Shown one piece after another: positions 33,500-42,899 of a stretch of DNA of 64,000 nt. Under the pieces are notes generated by a model. That model was not told the DNA's origin and did not search any database. It was given only the letters and a program-made list of their open reading frames with translations. The first letter of the stretch is position 1. Each line of letters opens with the position of its first letter. Location: the NCBI RefSeq assembly GCF_000151665.1, contig NW_013171866.1:740479-804478 (forward strand), given 5' to 3'. This DNA is from Blastocystis hominis (Eukaryota > Sar > Bigyra > Opalinata > Blastocystidae). The position numbers and the translations under genes are program-made.

Positions 33500-33572
33500 G
33501 AAGAAGAAGAAGTAGTAGTAAGTAGTAGTAAGTAGTAGTAAGTAGTAGTAAGTAGTAAGTAGTAGTTGTAGA
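33500..33572 (+). repeat. (AGT)n / agtagtagta microsatellite
   Basis: Tandem AGT and AAGTAGT units directly upstream of the branching-enzyme start. The gap 33483-33857 holds no gene; more tag/tgt-rich low complexity extends to about 33630. Confidence 0.85.
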
Positions 33573-33828
33573 TGTTATACAATAGTATTAGCAGTAGTAG
33601 TTATAGTAGTTGTTGCTGGTGGTAGATTCCGTAAACAGTTGTATCAGTAGCAATAACTTCTTGGTCCTGTTTCTAAGCAGCAATACTCGAAAATTCACTT
33701 CACAGTCAATTAGCTACCAGCTGAATACTAGGTAGAAGAAATAATGATACTAACAAAAAAACCAAATAAAAAAGAAACTCATCTCTATTTGATTGACAAG
33801 TCACAGATTGACAAGATGCATTTAAAAA

Positions 33829-33836
33829 AACAAACA
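33829..33836 (-). terminator. TGTTTGTT 3'-end octamer, minus strand
   Basis: It lies 22 nt after the TGA of the SRP54 M-domain-like gene on the same strand. Confidence 0.7.
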
Positions 33837-33857
33837 TGCACATTCTATATCCGACCT

Positions 33858-34706
33858 TCACATTCGCACTTTCGCCCGATTATTCTTATATTTGCTTTGC
33901 TGAGGATTCAGTTTCATCATATCCTTCACGGTAATCCCCGAATGATCGCGACTCATCATATCTCTCATTTCATTCATTGTGGTGGGGATCGGCTTATTTC
34001 CCTCCTTTCGCATATGAACCCACTTATAAATCACTAAACAATAGACGCAATCATGAACGACGAATTACCCAGCTGTTGATCAAACATACGAAGTACCTTG
34101 TTAACATACTCCACAGTCTAAAACTAAAACAAGAACGGAGCAAAAACGAGTTGCGTATCTGTAGCCAGCTTGACTCGATCTGGTGCTTTGATTGTGTGCG
34201 GTTTGGCTAATTGCAATGGCTAACTGTCAGTACCCACCCAAAAGGATACAGTCATAGCGTTCAGAATAGAAACATATTTCTTCATCTCCTGCACTTCTTC
34301 CTACCAAGAAACAATAACGCACTGTATTACCATCTTTCCTACACCGGGGATGTGCGATTTCCACCCGTTCACTCCTGATTTCTCTGAAAGCCACTAAAAA
34401 ACAGCAGCATGTTTGCCAATACCATAAACGTTTCTTTATATTCCTTCAAACCAAATTTATCATATGATGCAAGTCTTTCCATCAGTTCCTTAAACCCCTT
34501 ATCTAAAATCGAGCTACCTGCGCAAAAATACCCATCTCCTTTTGTTTCTTCTGCTCTACCTTATCGGTCAAGTTTTCTCGAATCGACGAGAACACTCCAA
34601 AGGATCGCTGCTGTACCCCTAGATGACCTAGCCCAAACTTGAGAGATTGAGGCGCTAAAGTGCCAGCAGCTCTACAGAATCCACAACACAGCAACCGCGC
34701 AGACAT
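33858..34706 (-). CDS. Mitochondrial-targeted protein resembling a free-standing SRP54/Ffh M domain
   Basis: The N terminus MSARLLCCGFCRAAGTLAP, followed by FGLGHLGVQQRSFG, is a strong mitochondrial presequence (Arg-rich, no acidic residues). Introns of 29, 29, 30, 30, 30 and about 35 nt splice it into one frame. The mature part shows helices like the signal-recognition M domain: HIPGVGKM, EEVQEMKKYVSILNAMT, PHTIKAPDRVKLATD, TVEYVNKVLRMFDQQL, then a basic Met-rich tail NEMRDMMSRDHSGITVKDMM. The order (PG turn, NAMT, a basic segment, then the TV..VN.VL..F helix) parallels SRP54. No GTPase (NG) domain is encoded. The match rests on pattern only, so the family call is moderate. Confidence 0.5.
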
Positions 34707-34748
34707 TGTGCCAAAAGCTTCCACTTACAAACCAAAGAGTGATTTCCA

Positions 34749-34756
34749 AACAAACA
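34749..34756 (-). terminator. TGTTTGTT 3'-end octamer, minus strand
   Basis: It sits 65 nt after the Sly1 stop and 43 nt before the ATG of the next minus-strand gene. Confidence 0.65.
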
Positions 34757-34820
34757 TTCATCGTATTCTACCTATATTCCTATTCCTATTCACATCTCCA
34801 TCCTGCTTTCATCCCGTCCC

Positions 34821-37079
34821 TTATTCCTTGAAGCACATCTGCAATTCTGGAATGAACTACCACCATGAAGAAGCAATTCCTAGTTCTACCTGATTGGCCG
34901 GGCAGATATCGGTGCTTCCATACAGAATCACTCTCGCTGGGTTCTGGCTCTTTGCATACATCTGCAAGTGCTGGTATTCGCTGTAGTTTCCGCCTCCCAC
35001 CATGAACACGATCACATCTTCAAAGCTCATCTTTCCCCCATCGCTCGGCATGATGGTTCGCCCCGTTGCAGGGTCGTAATACCCGAAGGACTCTGTCAGT
35101 GAGGACGATCTATGCGATAAAAAAAAAAGAACAAGAGTAAACGCACCTTCCATTCACCAATTCGTCCACGATTTGCACGACGACACTGCGATCCTCGTCG
35201 CCCAGAATTCCCTTCACTCCCGCCTTCGCAAAGTTCAAGAAGCCCGAGGTGGCTTTGAAGATGGAGCTTCGAATCGAGTTGTCGTCTAGAGAAGAGTAGG
35301 AGCGAGCAAGAGATGGAAACTGGACAAAAGGTTCCGTTCTGACATCGACTTGGTCATTTTGGAGGACAAAATGTAGCGATACGCTTTGAGCATTTCCTGC
35401 GCTTTCTGCTGCTCCGCCGAAGGCAGCGTTCCCACATAAGTCTCGAACTTGGCTTCGATCTGTTTCGCCACTGCACGTCACTCCCATCGCCATGGAACAC
35501 CCTCGGTATCGCGGCACAGCGCGCAGATGCAGAGCAATCGAATCTTGTCTTCCAGGGTTCCCTTCGGTTAAACCGACACGACAATCCGAACCTTTTCGGT
35601 CAGGAAGGAGCACAGCGCGGGCAGGTCGAGCTTGCCGTCTGATTTGACGGTGTTCTCGAGGTCGTAGAAGTTGGGGATCTCTCTCAGATCGATCTGCTCC
35701 ATGACGGCTAGCCATCACGCGCTCCATTCTCTCTCTACTACCTTTCATGATCGTCGTGTGCTTCTCCAACTCCTTCTTCTGCTCCAGCAGCTCGGGCAGC
35801 GACTCCACCGCGCTCTTCAGCAGTGCTATTGGTCGCAGATTGAGCGAAAAGGCTACTGGTTTGATGTCCCGCGGGCGCGGAGCCGCTGGTCATGCTGCGG
35901 ACCGACTCAACGCGCTTCACGATGTCGTCCATACGCGACTTGTTGGCTTCGATGGCTTCGGGGAAGAGCGCATCTAGAATGGAGGGAGGAAGCGGACACG
36001 ACAGGCATATTCGTTCCAGAAATCATCCTTGCTTTTATCGAGATAGAAGGACGAGGAGTTGGGGATGTAGACTCGATTGTTCTTGCATGGAAGCAAGTCG
36101 TTGACGAGCGGCTGCATGGAGAATGGACACCAAAACGCACCTGGTAATGAGAGGAATGCTGAAGGGGCGAGATCAGATCCACGTCGCGATCCAGAATGAC
36201 GAGCAGCGGATGGCGAAGACAAGGACCTTTATTCACTTTGTTCTGTTGGAAGAGGTTGATTCCCGCCTTCTAGAAGCACTCAATCTCGCACACCGAATCG
36301 TACCAACTGGTCGCGAATCAACGCGGAGAGCGTCGAAGCGATCATACTGGCAGCTCCGCCGTTGGAGCAGCGGATGGTGGGGACGGCCGCCATCGAAATC
36401 ACCAGAGAGAGCAACTCCTGAGGAATCTGCTGCCCCACCACAGCTTCGATCTCGGATTCGTCGGACTGCGGATTGTTGATGAGCGAAAAGATGTGATGTT
36501 TTTGGAAGGTGAAGAGAGTGGGCTCCAGAGCAATGCCTCCGATGTAGCAATCATACACACGATTAATTCGCTGAGAACAGTTATTTTCCACACTTAGCTG
36601 GGCAAATAGGGTCATCAATTCACGAGAGAGACTGGAAGAAAAATTAACATAGTTAATTTCATATATAGGGACCGCACAGTCTTTTACAATTCGCCGGATG
36701 TTTTCCTCTGTTGGTTCGACGTAATACACTGCAGGCACACCCTTTATAGGCTCGCGTTTGTCATTAATCTGCAGGTGGAGCGTTACTCCATTTTTACGAA
36801 GATCCGAGTTGTGAAATAGCGGAGTAATTTGTTGTTTTGTAAAATCATCCAAACTACACGAAAGGATCATACAGATCTGCACAGAAACCTACATCAATAC
36901 CTTCCATCTTCCCATTGCCCCGTTATCGGTGTCACTCCTAGAAGATGAAAATCTGCATTTCTATCAATACGTTGGAAGCATTTCATCGTACTGACTTGAA
37001 ATATCAAGTATCGAAGTAATCAAGTCTACGATTCGAGGAGAGAGAAAACTGTACTTTTCTGTCTTTCCTGCAGAGACAT
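34821..37079 (-). CDS. SLY1: Sly1/SCFD1 Sec1-family SNARE regulator
   Basis: Sec1/Munc18 protein of ER-Golgi fusion; it binds syntaxin-5-type SNAREs. The start MSLQERQKSTVFSLLES is joined by 35- and 33-nt introns to GAMGRWK and then to FTKQQITPLFHNSDLRKNGV. Core blocks are GVPAVYYVEPTEENIRRIVK, LFTFQKHHIFSLINNPQSDE and AVPTIRCSNGG. The C-terminal domain has DVIVFMVGGGNYSEYQHLQ and RVILYGSTDICPAN, as in Sly1. After a 33-nt intron it ends FIPELQMCFKE with TAA at 34821-34823. The Qb-SNARE gene in the same window is a plausible functional partner class. Confidence 0.88.
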
Positions 37080-37209
37080 ATCGAATCGTTGAATAGAAAA
37101 GGGTATACTTGCTCTTCCAAGAAGAAAATAAGTACAGCTTTCATGTTCCGAAACCGCGATTATTTTCAACAAAAAGGAAATGCAAACAAATCAAGTAGAG
37201 AAAGCATGC

Positions 37210-39323
37210 TTAAAGATCCGACTCGCTGTCAGAATCGCTGATTTCATCCACATCGCTCGAAATGCTATCAACGTCTGACACGCTGGAGTCCACCTCGGAA
37301 ATGCTAGAAACGTCGTCGTCATCGTCATCGTCGTCGTTCTTCTTCTTCTTCTTTTCCTCCTCCTTTTCCTCCTTCTTCTCCTTTCTACCAAACAATCCCA
37401 ACTTCGGCTTTTTCTTTGCAGCCTCCTCCTCCTCCTTATCGGACTCGGAAGAATCCAGCTCTTCGATATCGTCGTCCTCATCTCCCAGCTGTCGCAACTT
37501 CTCGAACTCCTCTTTGTAGTTGTTGTACAGCTTCTCGTACTCCGTGTAGATCTCGCGGCCCAGCACCTCCCACACGGGCAGCTGCTCCTGATACGAGACG
37601 TGCGAGCAGGCTGCGTACTTGGAGAAGGCGGTGAGGATGGCCACCGACTGCTTCTGCACGTACATCTTCAGCTCCACGCTGAGCAGCAGCTTCGTGAAGC
37701 GCGTGAGCAGCTTCTTGCTGTGACGCACTTGATGCTCGATCTACAGAAGAATGAGGTCCTCGAATCGCGCCCCACCTCGTCCACCACGGCCTGCGCCTTC
37801 TCCATCTTCGCCTTGTTTCCCTTGCGCTTGTTCACGTGCACCTCGAAGAGCGCGGCGTCCTTCTTGTGCCAGATGTCCACGTAGCGGTTCTAGGGGTCAG
37901 CGAGGCCGGCCAAGCCCACAAGATACTGCCAGCGACGGTCGAACAGCTCCTGCAGTCCCTCCGTCTGCAGCAGCACGAACTCCATTTCGTCGCCCAGAGC
38001 GCGACCACCGCGATTCGGAATGAAGTCGGCGGCGAAGAACCACGAATCGCAGGCCTTGGACGTGGACTCCAGGATCTTTCCGATGACCTCGTTGTCCTGC
38101 ATCATCTTGTCGTCCACCTTCAAGCTCTGGTAGTTCATATTCTTGGTGGTTTCCAGCAACTCCTTCATGTTCGTCGACATGACGTCGATGGACTGGGTAA
38201 AGGCATTCTGCCGCGCGATCATCGTCTGGATCGACTCCACTGTCTTCCGCGTCACCGCCACCAGCGATTCCACTTGCTCCTTGAACGTCTTCAGCGAGCT
38301 ACCCGTTAGCAGACCCGAGCGATGGCTCCTACGCCTCGACATCCTCCGGACACTTGATGTGCTGCATGTACTCCTGATACTTCTCGAATCCCTCGTTCTG
38401 CACGCTCCCCTTCTTGCTCTTCACCTCGACGTTGTGCAGATTCAGCGAATCCTTCTCCGGGAAGCGGCCCCAGTTGATGGACTGCGCGCTGATAAAGTCA
38501 CGGAAGGTCACATCCATGCGGATGTAGGGAATGGCCACCGCGTCATTCAGCCACTTCTCGAGGCCTGTGATCTTATCGCCAACACGCGGCCCCTACTCTT
38601 CATTCGCAGCAAGACCGTCTCTTCGCTGGTGTTGTTCACGGCCTTCTTCGGAGGGAGAGGATTCAGCAGCATTGCAGGATAGCGGCGAAGAAGGATCTCG
38701 CGCAAATTGTCGAACTCGCTGTAGCGACGACGCAGTTCCACTTTCAACGGATACAGAGTCACCAAATAAGTCGTATAGGGACGCATTCGGTTTCCTTCGG
38801 TACGAGGATCCGTTACCTACACATATGACTCTGCCTCATCGCGCATACGGTGAATGTCATTTCGTCTTTCATTACACTGTCGATCCATTCCTGATGTTTC
38901 ACCAAGAACTCCTCGTCTTCAAGAGGCGTATCTTCATCGGACGATTCATCTAGAATGAACAACTTTGGTTGTACCTACCACTTCTACAAATGAACCCCAT
39001 CAAAAAACACTTACCCCTTCTTTGGCTTTGGACGAGGGCTGTTACCCTTCTTTTCCTTATCGGCCTTCTTATCTTTCTTATCCTTCTTGTCTTTCTTGTC
39101 CTTCTTTTTATCCTTCTTCTTATCCTTCTTCTTCTCAACAGGAGCTTAGAAATAAAACCAGAGAATGTATGCGCCTACAATCCTCTTCAGAAATATCCGA
39201 GATATCCGACACATCAGACACACTTATGTCGGAGACATCAGAAACGCTAATATCAGAAATATCTGAAACACTAATATCAGATTCGTCTTCAGAAGAGTGT
39301 TGAGCCTTCTTTCCTTTAGCCAT
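37210..39323 (-). CDS. PX-BAR sorting nexin with Ser/Asp repeats at both ends
   Basis: Endosomal membrane-bending protein. The start MAKGKKAQHSSEDESDIS leads into repeats of DISVSDVSD, then a Lys/Asp-rich KKKDKKKDKKDKK stretch. The PX domain carries RMRPYTTYLVTL, ELRRRYSEFDNLREILLRRY and NPLPPKKAV, with the basic pocket for PI3P. Next come FEKYQEYMQHIKCPEDVEA and a BAR-type coiled coil: SLKTFKEQVESLVAVTRKTV, LKVDDKMMQDNEVIGKILES, KKDAALFEVHVNKRKGNKAK and EIYTEYEKLYNNYKEEFEKL. The C terminus is very acidic, with DDDDDDDDVSSISEVDSS. About six short introns join the exons. Confidence 0.85.
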
Positions 39324-39554
39324 TATACTAGAAAGGTGTTAGACCTGAGCAAAGAAGCGGTGGACGAGACACTCGTCAACCATAACTAAAAAAGATATTC
39401 CTACCTGTAATTACACTACTGATGGAATAGAAATGATAGATTCCATGTGGCAAGTCTAATCCAGGAATCTGCCTACAAAATGATATATAACCGCGATGAT
39501 CGAATAACCTCATTTGGTTTTCTTATTGTGGAATAATCAAGAAAATCCAGTAAC

Positions 39555-39562
39555 AACAAACA
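39555..39562 (-). terminator. TGTTTGTT 3'-end octamer, minus strand
   Basis: It lies 52 nt after the PRA1 stop on the same strand, in the gap 39324-39613, which holds no gene. Confidence 0.65.
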
Positions 39563-39613
39563 AGCAAACAATAGCTCAAATATAATATAATATAACATAA
39601 CACTCACAACTCG

Positions 39614-40405
39614 TCAGCTAATCACTCTCCGTATCTGTGGTAACTTGTGGCCCAGAAACAACTGCCTGACTTTGGCTACGGTTACTAACTCCCAAAGATG
39701 GACTTTTTTCTTGTGTGACAATGAGTGGCACAAAATCACTTTCCGACCCCTACAATTCAAACCCGGAATAGAATCCAAAACAGCAAGAAAGTCGAAAGGG
39801 ACGGGTAGTTTCACCGCTCTCATGGCAATTTTACTTCGGAGTGAGCGTTTCCGAAGGATAGCATGTAAAAATACACCTGCAAATAAAATTGCTTTCAAAA
39901 AGGAACAAGTTAGGCAGAGGAAAAGTGTTAACAAAAACTGAGCAAGTCGATGACAAAACGAAAGAAGAATGAGATGCACTAAACATAAGTAATCATCAAA
40001 AGGAGACAAACAGAATAAGCCAAGAACTACAAAATAAACTGATTCTATCCTCTTCCCATTGATAGCAAACCCTTGATGACTCACAAGATACAAAACTCTA
40101 CAACATGATCCTCACAAAAGAGGGCAAACATCCAACATATAGCAATTGCGAAGTTGCAAAGAACGAGTAATGGATCTGTGATCCTATGGAGGAAAGGAGA
40201 GTCAAAAAGAGCAACATTTGAAGAATAAAGGCTGCCACAATGAGAAATAGATAGTTTCCACTAAAGAAGACAATGTTTGTGTAGAAACGAGAAAGTAAAC
40301 GCTTCCCTACGAGTTCGGGAACTTTAAACCCTGTAAAGAATTCGCGCCATGGTCTCTAGACTGAATCACTACGAAAAGAATATACAACTCTCCAAGAGCC
40401 ATGCT
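39614..40405 (-). CDS. PRA1-family (Rab acceptor) membrane protein
   Basis: Four-helix membrane protein of the Golgi/endosome that binds prenylated Rab GTPases. The entry motif RPWREFFTGFKVPELVGKRL is followed by TNIVFFSGNYLFLIVAAFIL. A 32-nt intron leads to ITDPLLVLCNFAIAICWMFA. The second hydrophobic pair includes SVYFVVLGLFCLSPFDDYL and FLKAILFAGVFLHAILRKRS, the latter matching the conserved HAxxR block. The first exon and ATG are not resolved; the upper bound is approximate. The frame ends at TGA 39614-39616, and the tail after VPFDFLAVLDSI looks unlike the family, so the 3' splicing may differ. Confidence 0.65.
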
Positions 40406-40649
40406 TACCAAAATATGCTAGTAGTTCATGCAAATCTAGTTATATCAGGAATAAAAAAGGCAAACCGGTCTTTCTCTCAGACAAAGTAACCATCGAATGG
40501 ATTGTTTGATACAAACATAGAGATTATTACTTTGTTGTTTACTGTTATGTGACCTTTCCTATTTGTGTTAGTTTCTAATTGAGGTGGATTCGTCAAGGTT
40601 AGGGATTTGAGAATGGAGGGTTGATGTGTATGGATTTGAGTTTGAGATG

Positions 40650-40805
40650 TCTTCCTATTGTATTTTCTTTGTGCTATGTGTATTCTCCTATTGTATTTTC
40701 TTTGTGCTATGTGTATTCTCCTATTGTATTTTTTTTGTGCTATGTGTATTCTCCTATTGTATTTTCTCTGTGCTATGTGTATTCTCCTATTTCTTCTGTG
40801 CACCG
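40650..40805 (+). repeat. 33-bp tandem repeat, about five copies
   Basis: Copies of tcctattgtattttctttgtgctatgtgtattc follow each other with few changes. Because 33 is a multiple of 3, long open frames cross it on both strands. It sits 200-350 nt downstream of RACK1, in a 600-nt gap with no gene. Confidence 0.9.
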
Positions 40806-41008
40806 TATGTATCTGAAATATCTTTGTAGTGAACACATTCCAAATTCTCTTTGCAATACCATTGCCTTCTGTTTCCTCTCTGCCTTGCTACACTACTCTG
40901 TTATCTCTCTGAACCACCACCAACACATTCTGAATTTACACAACACATATACATTAGTATCACTCCCATTCTCTTCACATTCCCCTCCAATCCGCTTTTT
41001 CTCCGCGC

Positions 41009-41983
41009 TTACATGGCCTTGACCTCCCAGACACGGATCACATTATCGGTGTATCCGGCAAAGAGCGTGGCTCCGTCGAGCGACCAGCAGAGCGAGGTGC
41101 AGTAGGCCACGAGAGCCTTGGCCGAGCGAGGCGGGAACTCGGGCTTGACGCTGGCGACGCGCTCCTTGGTCTCCAGATCGAACAGCACGATCTCGTTCGT
41201 GGTGGCCACCGCGATCCAGTAGTTCGCGGGCGAGAACACCAGGTCCGTCACCGGGTCCTCCAGCGTCAGGCGGAAGTTCTCCACGCCGTTGGCCAGGTCC
41301 CACACGATCACGCAGCCGTCCTTGCCGGCCGAGGCGCAGAGCACGCCGTCCGGAGAGACCACCACCTTGTTCACCACCTGCGAGTGGCCGATCAGGTTGT
41401 ACTCCACCTTCATCGTCTCCAGGTTCCACACCTTCACCAGCTTGTCGTACCCGCACGACACGATGCGAGGCTTCTCCTCCATGTTCGGAACGAAGCGCAC
41501 GCACGTCACCCAGTCGTTGTGGCTCTCCTTGTCCAGAGTGAACTGGCACTCGCCAAGGGTGTTCCACAGCTTGATCGTACGGTCGCGGCCGCAAGACATG
41601 ATCAGGCGGTTGTCAGGGCTGAAGCACACAGACAGAACGTCCTTCTTGTGACCCGACAGCGTTTTCTCGCTCTTACCCGTCTTCACGTTCCACAGACGCA
41701 CCGTTCCATCCCAAGATGCCGTCAGAGCGTACTGACCGTCCACGGACAGACTCACCTCCTCAACAATGTGAGAATGGCCCTGCAGCGACTTCACAGGGGT
41801 TCCACAAGACATCACCAGAGAGGGGTCGTCGATCATGTCACCCGCCTGGAGATTCCACACCAAGCAAGTGTGATCGCGAGAAGCAGACACCAGAGTGTTG
41901 GCATCAGCCGGAGAAGCAGCGATGGAGGTCACCCATCCGTTATGGCCCTGAAGGCATCCACGAAGACTGATTTGAGCAGACAT
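41009..41983 (-). CDS. RACK1: RACK1, ribosome-bound WD40 scaffold
   Basis: Seven-bladed WD40 protein on the 40S head that docks signalling factors. 324 residues, no intron. Blades: LRGCLQGHNGWVTSIAASPA, SLQGHSHIVEEVSLSVDGQY, LTASWDGTVRLWNVKTGKSE, LSGHKKDVLSVCFSPDNRLI, SCGRDRTIKLWNTLGECQF, IVSCGYDKLVKVWNLETMKV, SAGKDGCVIVWDL, and the last blade FAGYTDNVIRVWEVKAM. The length and blade order match RACK1. The gene is strongly GC-biased at third positions, as expected of a highly expressed gene. Confidence 0.95.
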   Translation of the reverse strand: MSAQISLRGCLQGHNGWVTSIAASPADANTLVSASRDHTCLVWNLQAGDMIDDPSLVMSCGTPVKSLQGHSHIVEEVSLSVDGQYALTASWDGTVRLWNVKTGKSEKTLSGHKKDVLSVCFSPDNRLIMSCGRDRTIKLWNTLGECQFTLDKESHNDWVTCVRFVPNMEEKPRIVSCGYDKLVKVWNLETMKVEYNLIGHSQVVNKVVVSPDGVLCASAGKDGCVIVWDLANGVENFRLTLEDPVTDLVFSPANYWIAVATTNEIVLFDLETKERVASVKPEFPPRSAKALVAYCTSLCWSLDGATLFAGYTDNVIRVWEVKAM

Positions 41984-42496
41984 TCTTTACATATCGGTTA
42001 ATACGACAAATTCCAAAATTTCCAATGGGCAATCGGGTTACCAAACCATGTACAGACAACCTACATTGCAAACGAGTGTAATCAAAGTCTATTGTGAGAA
42101 TTGATGAAAAATTACAATAGTTAATAATCAAATACGTCTAAAAATAAAAAATATATGGATTATTTGATAAAAGATACTAAATAGGCAAAGGTTCAAATTA
42201 TACACACATTAATAACAATTCAATTACTTACTGTTAGTCAAAATACAGAGTCAATAACAATAATATAGAGAGACATCACGAAGCCAACAAACAAAACCTA
42301 GAAACAACAGACCTAGGCGACATCCATAAAAAGAAACCTTGCTCAATAAATAAATACACAAAGGATATAAGTCAAAAACAACGAGATATGAATCAATAAG
42401 TCAATTGTACAGTGGTATTGATAATCATATCAAACGATCACTGTACGTCACAACCTTCTGGTCGTTTTAGAGAATTGCTGTTTTCCCAATTAGATC
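41984..42496. other. Divergent promoter region of RACK1 and eL37
   Basis: 513 nt between divergent ribosomal-type genes. AT-rich, no coding exon seen. It marks the start of the compositional shift into the AT-rich half of the window. Confidence 0.5.
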
Positions 42497-42899
42497 ATGG
42501 TAAGTCGGTAACCCAGGCTAAAACATGTTTTCATGTTAGGAAATGCCCGATGAATGTGTTTTACGCAGTTTTGAAGAATGTCAATAATAACATATTTGTA
42601 GACTAAGGGTACTTCTTCTTTCGGTAAGAGACACACAAAGACGCACACCATCTGCAGAAGATGCGGTCGTCGTGCCTTCCACATTCAGAAGAGCCGCTGC
42701 GGTTCTTGCGGATACCCTGATGCTAAGATGCGTCACTGTACATATTTCTAGGCTAATTTGAAGGATAGACAACTGGGCTCTGAAGAGTTCTCGTCGCCGA
42801 GGTCAGGGAACCGGTCGCATGAGCTACCTGAAGACTATGACTCGCCGTTTCAAGAACGGATTCAGAGAGGGAACCGAAGCTGTTGCTCGCAAGAACTAA
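42497..42899 (+). CDS. RPL37: 60S ribosomal protein eL37
   Basis: Zinc-binding ribosomal protein. Exon 1 is only the ATG (42497-42499). Intron 1 spans 42500-42601 (102 nt). Exon 2 gives [20 protein letters not shown], then [20 protein letters not shown] with the CxxC...CxxC zinc site. A 31-nt intron (42738-42768) follows, then [20 protein letters not shown] and ends [10 protein letters not shown] with TAA. The near-octamer GGTTTGTT starts four bases after the stop, so the 3' UTR would be almost absent. Intron 1 is the longest I could place in the window. Confidence 0.95.

Noticed and set aside
33500-33572. Repeat array as CRISPR
   Set aside because: A triplet microsatellite with no spacers; eukaryotic context.
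39614-39941. Plus-strand ORF of 98 codons at 39645-39941
   Set aside because: Antisense to the hydrophobic C-terminal exon of the PRA1 gene.
40477-40836. Minus-strand ORF with RRIHIAQRKYN repeats
   Set aside because: Created by the 33-bp tandem repeat; it lacks a family and a conserved start.
42500-42601. snoRNA in the eL37 first intron
   Set aside because: Only a weak C-box-like cgatga; no CTGA D box and no clear H/ACA elements.
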